Positions 37,507 to 46,065 of a stretch of DNA of 64,000 nt are shown here, one piece after another. Numbering within the stretch: the stretch's first letter is position 1; each line of letters begins with the position of its first letter. The stretch comes from an uncultured Prevotellaceae bacterium (lineage in GTDB: Bacteria > Bacteroidota > Bacteroidia > Bacteroidales > Bacteroidaceae), in NCBI GenBank assembly GCA_900315105.1, contig OMXX01000008.1:2466-66465 (forward strand). The letters are read 5' to 3'. A program made the position numbers and the translations under genes. The notes below the pieces were generated by a model. The model was given only the letters and a program-made list of their open reading frames with translations. It made no database searches and was not told the DNA's origin.

Positions 37507-39876
37507 ATGAAGAGTTATCTGAAATTCCTGAGCCGTCACAGGCTGTTTACCATTATCAATATCGTAGGCCTTTGCCTATCGATGGCGTTTCTCCTGTTGC
37601 TTGGCGACCTTATCTATCGTCAGACGACGGTGGAGAATTACCAGACGCGAGGCGAACGTACCTTCGCCATTGGTAACGAGAATTTTATGATGTCACACTT
37701 CCGTGTAGGGCAGAAGTTGCAGGACCGTTTCTCGGAGATTGAAGACTGGTGTTCTATTTCGGGCATGGGTGCAACATTCACCATTAAAGGACAGGAGGTA
37801 GAGACGAGGATGCTTCTCACTGCCCCTAACTTCTTTGAATTCTTCGACTACAAGCTATTGACAGGCAATAAGAAGAAGGTACTAAGCGCGCCCAATCAGA
37901 TTGTGGTCAGCAAGAAGTTCGCCCAGCGTTATTGGCCCAACGGTGATGCTGTAGGCAAAGAAATTGTTCTTGACGACGATAAACCAATTACCTATACCGT
38001 CAGTGGCATAATGGAAGATTTCGACCGTTCAGTTATCCCTGACACCTATGAATGTGTGGTTAACCTGGAGAACCTGCGTCAGCTTCATCCATCGGCATAC
38101 GCTGAGGGCATGAATAATGCTGGCAGTTGCGTGCTCTTCCTGATGGAACGCGAGGGTTGCAACCTTCGTAGTAAGATAAACGATATGCGCGACTATCTGA
38201 AAACCTTCTTCTGGATCTATGAGATGGGGGCAGCGAAGGAGTTGACTCTCACCCCACTGTCCACGCTCTACTACGATGCCACGAGGTGTCAATTTCAGGC
38301 CGGCGACTCCCTTAATCATGGCAGTCGCGACATGGCTCATCTCTACGTGGTTATTGCCTTACTCGTATTGGTGTTCGCCATTTTCAACTACGTGAACCTG
38401 AGCGTGTCGCTTACCACAGAACGGTCGAAGGAGATGGCTACACGACGACTGCTTGGCTTGTCTCGACTACAAGTCTTTGGCAAACTGATATGCGAAAGCA
38501 TTCTCTTTACAGCCATCGCCTTCACAATTGCCTACTTGATAGCACTCGCCCTGCAAGACAAGGCTATAGAAATGGCCAATTGCCAGATGGACCTGCTGAA
38601 GGATACAGGAGTAGTGACCATCGTTGCTATAATACTCGCTATCATCCTCGTTGGTTCAATGGCAGGTTTCGTGCCAGCCGTGATTCTCAGTAACTACAAG
38701 CCCATCGACATCGTGCGCGGCACATTCCGCCGTCGTGTTCGCCAGCGTTGGAGTCACATGCTAATGGTAACGCAGACCGTGTTCGTCATAGTCATGCTAA
38801 CTATCACGCTCTTACTTAGCAGCAGCTTACGTGAGCGCATGAGCCATCCGCTGGGCTACGAAATCGAAAACATCCTCACGACTTGGGGTGTTTACAACCT
38901 CAATGAAGCTCAGCGTCAGACGTTCCGCAGCAAGATGCTTGAACTGCCGGAGGTAGATGCCGTCGGCTTCGGTTACGGCACTCCCGTTGAGGGACTGGAG
39001 AACCAGACAACTTCTGCCGATGACGGAACGGTGGTGAGTCAAGAGATAATGATGGGCGATAGTTGTTTCTATAATATCCTGAACATCCACCCGGAGAAAG
39101 TTTACAGCGATGAGGGCGTAGGGGTAAACCACCAGTTGCTACGACAATTCGGCGTACGTGATGATGCGCGGGAGATTGTGACGAAAGACGGAGACAACAA
39201 ATTTAAAATTGCAGCAGTCTATCCCGATATGGTTTATCAGAACGTAATGCATGAGGAAGAGCATCCCACACCATTTGTAATCGTCAATGCGAAAGAGTTC
39301 CATGACGATGCGGACACCTTTGAGAACAGGATTTACGGAAGACCTCGTCAGGCTCTTGTGAAATACCACGGTGATCGTAAGAAGGTCGAAGATGCTATCA
39401 AGCGACTAATTAGCACAGCTACAGGCCATGAAGCACCGGAAGTTAGCTCGCTCACTCAGGAACATCAGAAGTGGTACGAGGAATACGAGCGGTTCCTCAG
39501 CGTACTGACAGTCTTTACTTCGGTTGCCCTGCTGATTGCAATACTCGGTCTGATGGCTATGAACAGCTACTTCGTCAGCCAGCGTCGTCGTGAGATTGCA
39601 GTCCGTCGTGTCTTCGGAGCAGAAATCAGCGGCATCACCATGCGGTTGCTCCTTGCGGTAGTCGTACAGTCAATTGTCGCTATGGTTATCGCCATTCCCC
39701 TTTCGTGGTGGCTGGCTCCAATGGTAGGCAGTATCTCAGGTCTTACTATCAAGATGGAGTTCTTGCCATTGTTACTCTCACTTATCATAGTACTCGCCGT
39801 CAACCTGCTGACCGCAGCATTCCAAGGCTGGCAAGCAGCAACCGAGAATCCAGTAAATAGTATTAAAAACGAATAA
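37507..39876 (+). CDS. ABC transporter permease, two FtsX domains (permease 1)
   Basis: 789 aa with the layout of tandem MacB/FtsX permeases. TM1 (FTIINIVGLCLSMAFLLLL) is followed by an extracytoplasmic MacB-PCD domain (about 40-280), three TM segments (about 283-420) and a fifth TM near 425-450. A second periplasmic domain and three C-terminal TMs (about 675-785, GWQAATENPVNSIKNE at the end) complete it. It probably drives mechanotransmission to the adaptor and TolC rather than classical transport. It follows hlyD after 137 nt that contain AGCTTGATGAGCTTCGAGAA-type repeat words. Confidence 0.9.
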   Translation: MKSYLKFLSRHRLFTIINIVGLCLSMAFLLLLGDLIYRQTTVENYQTRGERTFAIGNENFMMSHFRVGQKLQDRFSEIEDWCSISGMGATFTIKGQEVETRMLLTAPNFFEFFDYKLLTGNKKKVLSAPNQIVVSKKFAQRYWPNGDAVGKEIVLDDDKPITYTVSGIMEDFDRSVIPDTYECVVNLENLRQLHPSAYAEGMNNAGSCVLFLMEREGCNLRSKINDMRDYLKTFFWIYEMGAAKELTLTPLSTLYYDATRCQFQAGDSLNHGSRDMAHLYVVIALLVLVFAIFNYVNLSVSLTTERSKEMATRRLLGLSRLQVFGKLICESILFTAIAFTIAYLIALALQDKAIEMANCQMDLLKDTGVVTIVAIILAIILVGSMAGFVPAVILSNYKPIDIVRGTFRRRVRQRWSHMLMVTQTVFVIVMLTITLLLSSSLRERMSHPLGYEIENILTTWGVYNLNEAQRQTFRSKMLELPEVDAVGFGYGTPVEGLENQTTSADDGTVVSQEIMMGDSCFYNILNIHPEKVYSDEGVGVNHQLLRQFGVRDDAREIVTKDGDNKFKIAAVYPDMVYQNVMHEEEHPTPFVIVNAKEFHDDADTFENRIYGRPRQALVKYHGDRKKVEDAIKRLISTATGHEAPEVSSLTQEHQKWYEEYERFLSVLTVFTSVALLIAILGLMAMNSYFVSQRRREIAVRRVFGAEISGITMRLLLAVVVQSIVAMVIAIPLSWWLAPMVGSISGLTIKMEFLPLLLSLIIVLAVNLLTAAFQGWQAATENPVNSIKNE

Positions 39877-39879
39877 GGG

Positions 39880-39950
39880 ATAAAGAGTAAAGAATAAAGA
39901 GTAAAGAATAAAGAGTAAAGAGTAAAGAGTAAAGAGTAAAGAGTAAAGTA
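39880..39950. repeat. TAAAGAG microsatellite
   Basis: About nine units of GTAAAGA or ATAAAGA in tandem between permease 1 and the mini-permease. A looser version (ATTAAAGTGTAAAG) lies at 42635-42690 before the ATPase gene. The tract length may vary between strains. Confidence 0.85.
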
Positions 39951-39991
39951 GACTGCGAAGCTGATGAGCTTTGCGAATAAAGTTTTAAGGC

Positions 39992-40267
39992 ATGAAGAGT
40001 TATTTTAAATTTCTGTCGAGAAATAAGGCTTACACCTTTATTAACATTGCTGGCCTGGTAGTGTCGCTGATGTTCATCATCGCCATTCCACTCTCGTGGT
40101 ATATCATGCGCGATTGGCTCAGCAACTTCAGTTATCGCATTGAGCTTAGTGCCTGGATTTTCGTTGCCACCTGTGCCATTGCCCTGTTGGTTGCTATACT
40201 CTCTGTTAGCCTCCAAATTATCAAGGCTGTCAGAACAAATCCAGTAGAAAGTATTAAAACAGAATAA
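39992..40267 (+). CDS. Internally deleted FtsX permease, 91 aa
   Basis: The first 30 residues (SYFKFLSRNKAYTFINIAGL, VVSLMF) match the start of the full-length permease upstream (SYLKFLSRHRLFTIINIVGL). The rest (IIAIPLSWYIMRDWL...AVRTNPVESIKTE) matches its last 60 residues (VIAIPLSWWLAP...ATENPVNSIKNE). About 700 residues are missing, yet the frame is open and both ends are intact. The product would have three TM segments. It starts 115 nt after permease 1 and ends 3 nt before permease 2. It is either a pseudogene left by recombination or a retained miniature subunit. Confidence 0.75.
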   Translation: MKSYFKFLSRNKAYTFINIAGLVVSLMFIIAIPLSWYIMRDWLSNFSYRIELSAWIFVATCAIALLVAILSVSLQIIKAVRTNPVESIKTE

Positions 40268-40270
40268 AGT

Positions 40271-42625
40271 ATGATTTCAGCAATTAAAACACTAAATAAA
40301 CGAGGCCAGCATAACTGGACGAAGATAGTCTGTCTGGCCATAGGATTGGCAGCCGGTGTCGTGCTGATAGGCAAAGTGGGCTTCGAGCAGTCGTATGACG
40401 ACTTCTTCCCTGAGAGTAACCGTATCTATGTGGTTTGTGAAGACTTTATCAAGAATGGCGAGTTTTGTCACTTTCCCCAGACATCAGGAGGTATTGTACC
40501 AGGCATGCAACGCTATTGCCCGCAGATAGAGGCTGCCACGCGCTATACAAATGTCGCCTATGATATGCCCATAGTTACGGAAGATGACCACTGGGTGCGC
40601 ACCAATTATGACCTTGTGGATAGCTGTTTCTTCGATGTGTTCCCCTTCCGTGTCTTGCAGGGAAATCCCAAGAAAGTGCTAAGTCAGGTGGATTACTGCA
40701 TGATTTCCCGCTCCTTGGCAGAAAAACTGGGCGGGAATGTTGTGGGAAAGAAAGTGTATTACAAACGGCGTGGTGGATTGGCGCTTACCATTGGCGGAGT
40801 ATATGAGAACATCCCTTTGAACTCCAAGCTCCACAATATGGAGGTGATGATATCAATGTCCTCGATAGCCAAGTTTACCCATGACGGACGCGCTGACTGG
40901 GTGGGCTCTGACAACTATATAAGCTATGTCCGCTTGGCTGAGGATATCTCTCCCGATGACCTGAAACCGCAGTTGGAGAAGATGAAACAGGAGAATCTGC
41001 CCTTGGAAGAAATGAAGAAAGCCGGAGTGGATGTGGACTTCTCCTTATCACCGCTCATTGACTTCCACACGAAGGATGACGGAGTGCGTCGCATGACGTT
41101 GATCCTCTCGCTCCTGGCAGCAGTGCTCATTGGTTGCGCCGTGATGAACTACCTTCTGTTGGTAGTGGGCGGCATTAGTCGCCGAGCCCGTGAGATGGCG
41201 GTTCACAAGTGCTATGGCGCTGAAAGCCGACATGTATATCATAAGGTGATGGTCGAAAGCGCGGTCCATCTGCTGTTGTCGCTGGCATTGGCAGCCCTGT
41301 TGCTCTATGCTGCGAAGGATATTGTCGAGGAGTTGACATGCGCACCGCTATCCGTGTTGCTGATGGCAGGCAACAATATGTGGATGATAGCGCTGACCTG
41401 TCTCGTGGTTCTGCTTATCACAGGCATCGTTCCCGGCTACATCTACACCCACATCCCTGTAGCTGCTGCTTTCAAGAACTATAGTCAGAGCCATAGACTG
41501 TGGAAACTCCTGCTGTTAGGCTTGCAGTTCGCATCGGCAACGTTCCTCATTGCGCTGTTGGCTGTGGCTGGGCGACAGTATGATAGAATGATAAACGACG
41601 ACTTAGGCTACGACTATTCCACATTAGGTTCCGTGCAGATTAACGGCTTGTCCGTTGAGCAGCGACAGCTGGTATTGGAGGAGTTGCCCAAGCTGGCATC
41701 CGTGAAGGGAGTTACGATGTCGTATGCTAATCTGACTGAGCAACAGGGCGGTGATAACATCTATTTGCCTGACGATGACCATGAGTATATGAATATAGCC
41801 GACCTTTTCCGTGTAGGCAACGGTTACTTCGATGTGATGGGTATTCCAATAGTCTCAGGTCGCACCTTTACCGAGCAGACCGACACCTTGTGCGAGGTGA
41901 TGGTAAGTCGGAAGTTCGAAGAACGAATGAAGGAACTGGCAGGCTGGGATCAGGCAGTCGGCAAACAGATATTCTGTTCCGCGTTCGACGAACTGCATAC
42001 CATCGTCGGAGTATATGAAGATATCCGCATCGGCAGCATTACGAATCCCGACACCCGACCAAGCGCCATTTACTATAGCTACAAGCCGAAATATATGCGT
42101 TATATCCTCATCCGCTTCCAGACAATGGACGGCCTTGAGGCTGCCAACAAGCGACTGAAGGAATTGGTGACTGACAATCCCGACATCCACATCACGCCTT
42201 ATAACCAGATGGTAGTCAAACTATATACAGATGCCCATAATTTCCGCACGACTGTGATGATTGGCGGACTGGTGACTCTGCTCATAGCCCTCATCGGACT
42301 CATCGGCTATCTATCAGGCGAGATAGGCAGAAGACAGAAAGAGATTGCTATCCGTAAAGTGAATGGTGCTCGAGCGACTGATGTTATCCGCTTGTTCATT
42401 ATCGACATCATGCGTGTAGCTCTGCCCGCCGTCCTTATCGGAGCCATAGCATCCTGGTATGTCTCTCATCTCTGGCAGGAGCAGTTCAGCGAGAAGGCCG
42501 TACTTTCACCCCTACTCTTCTTAGGCTGTGCATTGTTGGTGCTGATAGTCATCATGGGTGTTGTCTGCATAGGCTGCCGTCGCGTCACGACAAGCAATCC
42601 CGTCAACTATCTAAAGACGGAGTAA
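40271..42625 (+). CDS. ABC transporter permease, two FtsX domains (permease 2)
   Basis: 784 aa, paralogous to permease 1 and similarly laid out: an N-terminal TM (KIVCLAIGLAAGVVLIGKVG), a large periplasmic domain (about 40-270), TMs at about 280-420, a second periplasmic domain, and three C-terminal TMs ending TTSNPVNYLKTE. It probably pairs with permease 1 or forms an alternative homodimer, powered by the downstream ATPase. The start is only 3 nt after the mini-permease stop, indicating coupling. Confidence 0.9.
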   Translation: MISAIKTLNKRGQHNWTKIVCLAIGLAAGVVLIGKVGFEQSYDDFFPESNRIYVVCEDFIKNGEFCHFPQTSGGIVPGMQRYCPQIEAATRYTNVAYDMPIVTEDDHWVRTNYDLVDSCFFDVFPFRVLQGNPKKVLSQVDYCMISRSLAEKLGGNVVGKKVYYKRRGGLALTIGGVYENIPLNSKLHNMEVMISMSSIAKFTHDGRADWVGSDNYISYVRLAEDISPDDLKPQLEKMKQENLPLEEMKKAGVDVDFSLSPLIDFHTKDDGVRRMTLILSLLAAVLIGCAVMNYLLLVVGGISRRAREMAVHKCYGAESRHVYHKVMVESAVHLLLSLALAALLLYAAKDIVEELTCAPLSVLLMAGNNMWMIALTCLVVLLITGIVPGYIYTHIPVAAAFKNYSQSHRLWKLLLLGLQFASATFLIALLAVAGRQYDRMINDDLGYDYSTLGSVQINGLSVEQRQLVLEELPKLASVKGVTMSYANLTEQQGGDNIYLPDDDHEYMNIADLFRVGNGYFDVMGIPIVSGRTFTEQTDTLCEVMVSRKFEERMKELAGWDQAVGKQIFCSAFDELHTIVGVYEDIRIGSITNPDTRPSAIYYSYKPKYMRYILIRFQTMDGLEAANKRLKELVTDNPDIHITPYNQMVVKLYTDAHNFRTTVMIGGLVTLLIALIGLIGYLSGEIGRRQKEIAIRKVNGARATDVIRLFIIDIMRVALPAVLIGAIASWYVSHLWQEQFSEKAVLSPLLFLGCALLVLIVIMGVVCIGCRRVTTSNPVNYLKTE

Positions 42626-42697
42626 GGTGGAAAAGATTAAAGTGTAAAGTGTAAAGATTAAAGTATAAAGTTTAAAGATTAAAGTTTAAGTTGAAAA

Positions 42698-43372
42698 ATG
42701 ATAAAATTAGAAAACATTCAGAAGGTATTCCGCACAGAAGAGGTGGAGACCGTAGCATTGGGCGGCGTATCGCTCGAAGTAAAGAAAGGTGAGTTCGTAG
42801 CCATCATGGGCCCTTCAGGCTGTGGTAAGTCAACACTATTGAATATCCTTGGCCTGCTCGACAATCCCACCAATGGCACCTACATGCTCGATGGTGAGAA
42901 CGTAGGACAGCTGAAGGAGAGTCAGCGCACAAAGGTTCGCAAGGGAAAGATCGGCTTCGTGTTCCAGAGCTTCAACCTCATCGACGAAATGAACGTAGAG
43001 GAGAACGTGGAACTGCCGCTTACCTACCTCGGCGTACCCAAGAAGGAGCGTAAGGCACGTGTAGAAGAGGTGCTGCGCCGTATGGCTATCTCGCATCGCG
43101 CCCATCACTTCCCTCAGCAGCTCTCTGGCGGTCAGCAGCAGCGTGTAGCCATTGCCCGAGCCGTGGTGATGAATCCAAAACTCATCCTTGCCGACGAGCC
43201 AACAGGAAACCTCGACTCAAAAAATGGTCTTGAGGTGATGCAGCTGCTCACCCAATTAAATCAGGAAGGTACCACCGTCGTAATGGTAACTCACTCCGAG
43301 CGCGATGCCGGCTATGCACAGCGTGTTATCAACCTCCTCGACGGTCAGGTAGTGCCAGAAGTGAAACTATAA
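42698..43372 (+). CDS. ABC transporter ATP-binding protein (MacB/LolD type)
   Basis: 224 aa. Walker A is GPSGCGKST, the Q-loop is [11 protein letters not shown], the signature is [14 protein letters not shown], Walker B is [14 protein letters not shown] and the H-loop is [14 protein letters not shown]. The [13 protein letters not shown] extension is typical of the subfamily that pairs with FtsX-type permeases. It is the last gene of the operon with tolC, hlyD and the permeases. A microsatellite-like ATTAAAGT tract lies just before it. Confidence 0.95.
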   Translation: MIKLENIQKVFRTEEVETVALGGVSLEVKKGEFVAIMGPSGCGKSTLLNILGLLDNPTNGTYMLDGENVGQLKESQRTKVRKGKIGFVFQSFNLIDEMNVEENVELPLTYLGVPKKERKARVEEVLRRMAISHRAHHFPQQLSGGQQQRVAIARAVVMNPKLILADEPTGNLDSKNGLEVMQLLTQLNQEGTTVVMVTHSERDAGYAQRVINLLDGQVVPEVKL

Positions 43373-43487
43373 ATACTCACTATAAAATACTCTCTCTTAT
43401 TATGTTTATGATGGGTAGCGTTAGCTTTATGCCGGCGCTACCCTCTTTTCTTGTTGAAAACAAATTATGAAGCATTTACGCGCAGTA

Positions 43488-43547
43488 ATGAGTACTGACT
43501 AGAAGAAACTTCCTCAAGGAATATATAAGGTGAAAAGGGTAAAATAA
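43488..43547 (+). pseudogene. Orphan fragment of an M6-protease-type C-terminal module
   Basis: ATGAGTACTGACTAGAAGAA and the following 30 nt match 32944-32992, the end of the M6 protease gene, at all but two positions. One of these changes turns a Leu codon (TTG) into TAG. The reading ends ..KKLPQGIYKVKRVK and stop. No protease body precedes it. It is a relic of a lost gene or a copied module. Confidence 0.75.
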
Positions 43548-43555
43548 AGCCGCTG

Positions 43556-43946
43556 AAAAAAACTTTTTCGCGCTAATCCTACATTCCTACATCGACACCC
43601 GTGTAAATTATTGGTGCACAGAAGTTTGTAGCGATTTTAAATATTGCCCAACCCTACACTAATCCTACACTGAACCTACACTAAAACCTGAATTTTTAAG
43701 AAATTCAGGTTAATTGATAATTAATAATGAATAATTTATAATTAAGTTTGACTTGAACTCTCATAATACTATTCAAATTATTAATTATCAATTATCCATT
43801 ATCAATTACCTACATTAAAATGTAGGTTCAGTGTAGGATTAGTGTAGGATTTGCGTATATTTGAAAACCTTGTAACGCATTAAGTATGTGTACGTTATAT
43901 AGGGTCGAAATGTAGGAATGTAGGATTAGCGCGAAAAAGTTTTTTC
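43556..43946. repeat. Word island: TGTAGG palindrome about 390 bp long
   Basis: The left outer arm (43557-43591) is an exact 35-nt inverted copy of the right outer arm (43911-43945), from AAAAACTTTTTCGCGCTAAT outward. Inner arms are CCTACACTAATCCTACACTG then AACCTACA (43653-43680) and the mirrored TGTAGGTTCAGTGTAGGATT then AGTGTAGG (43821-43848). All CCTACA words are on the left and all TGTAGG on the right, except one CCTACA at 43809. The centre is AT-rich ATTAATTATCAATTA sequence. No gene is seen in the 43373-44117 gap other than the relic. Confidence 0.9.
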
Positions 43947-43959
43947 TGGAGATTTCCAA

Positions 43960-44060
43960 AGACCTCCCTTGCTCTTCGCTCTTCCTCCGTTCCAAGTCCG
44001 TTTCAGGTCCGTTGTAAGTCCGTTCTGCCTTCGCTATGCCTCCGTTCCTTAGAATGGGCG
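43960..44060. repeat. AAGTCCGTT / CTTCGCTATGCC tract
   Basis: It contains CTTCGCTCTTCCTCCGTTCC, AAGTCCGTTTCAGGTCCGTT, GTAAGTCCGTTC and CCTTCGCTATGCCTCCG. It abuts the TGTAGG island, as similar tracts do at 7641-7745 and 50838-50960. Confidence 0.7.
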
Positions 44061-44117
44061 AAAAATGGGAGTTACAATGGTATATGAATTTGATGACAAA
44101 AATCTATTCCAGATTTT

Positions 44118-45353
44118 CTACTTTTCCAACAGTCTTCTGCTCATATATCTCACAGGATACCAGACGGCTATCCAACCTACTGCTATAACGGTTAGAAAGA
44201 CTATTGCCACGTCGATATAATGCACGCTTACAGGATAGGCATCAATAACAAACGAACCGCTTGAAGAGCCGAGACGTACAAAGCCGTACTGTTGCTGTAA
44301 CCAGCAGAGCAAGAGTCCAAGAAGCACTCCCGCAACAGCACCGATAAGGGTTATCATCCTTCCCTCAAGCATGAAGATATCTGATATCTGTTTGTCGGAT
44401 GCACCAAGGCATCGCAGCGTTTCCACATCATTCTTCTTGTCGATGATGAGCATTGACAATGAACCTATGATATTAAAACATGCCACCACAAGAATGAACG
44501 TCAGGAAGATATAAGCCATGAGCTTCTCTATCTCCATAACATTGAACGTGTCTGCCTGTTGCTCATAGCGGTTCAGCACACGGAACTTGTCTCCTGCCAC
44601 CTTCTGCATCTTCTTCTGCACGGCATCAACATCCACACCCGGTTTCAACTTTAACTCAAGGGCTGTAAGCTCACCGTCACAACCAAAGAGATTACGGGCA
44701 AACTGTATGGAGGTTAGGATGTAATTCTTGTCGTAGCGTGACTGCTGAACGCTGAATACCACACCCGGAGAGAGTAATGAGTCAACTACAAATCCGTCCA
44801 TTGGGTCTGACAAATCCAACTGTCCTTCACGACGTGGCGCATAGATATTAAGATAACCATCCCAACGGGCACCTGTGCCAAGAGTCTGAGCCAGTCTGAT
44901 ACCCATTATACCATACTGTAAATCAGCCACATGTAGTTCGTAGGCCCCATCGCCATACAGAATATTCTGAATGTTTACAAGTTTGTTGAAGTTATCATCC
45001 ACACCCTTTATCATCACCATTGACTGCTGGTCGCGATAGATAGTGAGAGCCTGATCCTCCACACTTTCCGTTGCAACTTCTATCTCTGGGAATTGGCGTA
45101 TCTTTGTCAGTTCAGGAGCATCAGCAGGGGCATATTTCCCCATAGCAGGTACTATCTCAATCTGCGGGTCAAACTGAGTAAAGAAACCTGCCACCATATC
45201 GTGGAAACCGTTGAAGACACTAAGCACGACGACAAGTGCCATCGTGGCAACAGCAACGCCCACAACGGATATAAACGATATCAAGTTGATTACGTTGGTA
45301 CTCTTCTTCGAAAAGAGATACCTTCGGGATATGTAGAACGGAAAAGAAGACAT
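44118..45353 (-). CDS. FtsX-like ABC permease of the LolC/LolE family
   Basis: 411 aa from ATG 45353; the eight residues upstream lie in repeat-derived sequence. The N-terminus FYISRRYLFSKKSTNVINLI is the classic LolC/E start. One TM (about 22-47) is followed by a periplasmic domain to about 265 and three TMs (about 268-305, 318-340, 375-405). The end VRYMSRRLLEK is cytoplasmic. It probably belongs to the lipoprotein-release or a related ABC system in the inner membrane. No ATPase is adjacent. It lies downstream of rbfA on the same strand with 211 nt of palindromic repeat between. Confidence 0.88.
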   Translation of the reverse strand: MSSFPFYISRRYLFSKKSTNVINLISFISVVGVAVATMALVVVLSVFNGFHDMVAGFFTQFDPQIEIVPAMGKYAPADAPELTKIRQFPEIEVATESVEDQALTIYRDQQSMVMIKGVDDNFNKLVNIQNILYGDGAYELHVADLQYGIMGIRLAQTLGTGARWDGYLNIYAPRREGQLDLSDPMDGFVVDSLLSPGVVFSVQQSRYDKNYILTSIQFARNLFGCDGELTALELKLKPGVDVDAVQKKMQKVAGDKFRVLNRYEQQADTFNVMEIEKLMAYIFLTFILVVACFNIIGSLSMLIIDKKNDVETLRCLGASDKQISDIFMLEGRMITLIGAVAGVLLGLLLCWLQQQYGFVRLGSSSGSFVIDAYPVSVHYIDVAIVFLTVIAVGWIAVWYPVRYMSRRLLEK

Positions 45354-45359
45354 AAGACC

Positions 45360-45562
45360 TACCCCATCCCTCCCCAAGGGAGGGTGTTTTATATAGTAAA
45401 GAACGCCCCAATAGACTTCCTATATAAGTTCTCTGGGTAATAAATTAGATTGTTATTATTGAGTTTATATTCATCCGCACCCCTTTCCACAAAAAATGTA
45501 ACTACTCCCCCATGTGGGGGAAGGGGGGAGAAACCCTCCCTTGGGGAGGGTACTGGGTGGGT
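45360..45562. repeat. Palindromic element between rbfA and the LolC/E-like gene
   Basis: ACCCCATCCCTCCCCAAGGG then AGGGTG at the left, and CCCTCCCTTGGGGAGGGTAC then TGGGTGGG at the right, are the inverted arms. A third G/C-run hairpin (CTCCCCCATGTGGGGGAAGG) is inside. Confidence 0.7.
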
Positions 45563-45564
45563 CT

Positions 45565-45900
45565 CTACTTCTTCAGCAACTCGTCAATCCTCTCCAGATA
45601 GTCAAGGGAGTCATCGATGAAGAAACGAAGTTCAGGGATGATGCGCAACTGATTACGAACACGGGTGCCGAGTTCGTAACGGATCTGCTTTTCATTTGCC
45701 TGAATGTTCTTGATAATCTCCTCACCACGCTCAGAAGGGAACACACTAAGATTTGCTGTGCATATACTGAGGTCTGGAGAGATACGAACACGAGTAACAC
45801 TTACCAGCACACCCGGCATCATACGTGTCTGTGCCTGGAATATTGAAGCCAGCTCCTTCTGGAGCATACGGCATATACGAGCTTGTCTTGTTTCTTGCAT
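45565..45900 (-). CDS. rbfA: 30S ribosome-binding factor RbfA
   Basis: 111 aa from ATG 45900; the upstream 13 codons are repeat-derived and rejected. It binds free 30S subunits and helps 16S rRNA 5'-end maturation. It has the expected small KH-like fold: MQETRQARICRMLQKELASI, VLVSVTRVRISPDLSICTAN, FPSERGEEIIKNIQ, and YELGTRVRNQLRIIPELRFF ending DDSLDYLERIDELL. The length is normal. It lies upstream of the LolC/E-like permease on the same strand. Confidence 0.93.
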   Translation of the reverse strand: MQETRQARICRMLQKELASIFQAQTRMMPGVLVSVTRVRISPDLSICTANLSVFPSERGEEIIKNIQANEKQIRYELGTRVRNQLRIIPELRFFIDDSLDYLERIDELLKK

Positions 45901-45914
45901 AATAAAAAAAACAC

Positions 45915-46062
45915 AGCCCCTCACCTGCCCTTCGGGCATCCTCTCCCCAAGGGGCGAGGGGGAAATTACATTTTATCGCTTAAAAATCTATCCTTTAAAG
46001 GATTTTTACTAACTTCTTCCTCGCCCCTTGGGGAGAGGATGCCCAAAGGGCAGGTGAGGGGC
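45915..46062. repeat. Palindromic element (AGCCCCTCACCTGCCC type)
   Basis: AGCCCCTCACCTGCCCTTCG then GGCATCCTCTCCCCAAGGGG at the left and CCCCTTGGGGAGAGGATGCC then GGGCAGGTGAGGGGCT at the right form an almost perfect palindrome with an AT-rich centre. It is a relative of the element at 28639-28820. The right end runs into the stop of the GH25 gene and may act as its terminator. Confidence 0.85.
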
Positions 46063-46065
46063 TTT

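Noticed and set aside
43441..43547. Intact small gene at the M6-like fragment
   Set aside because: An in-frame TAG interrupts it and no signal peptide or body precedes it, so I call it a relic.
43556..43946. CRISPR array
   Set aside because: The repeats are short words in both orientations without regular unique spacers, and no cas genes are in the window.
45901..45939. Longer RbfA with 13 extra N-terminal residues
   Set aside because: The extension reads into the palindromic element (PEGQVRGCVFFI). The known RbfA start fits ATG 45900.
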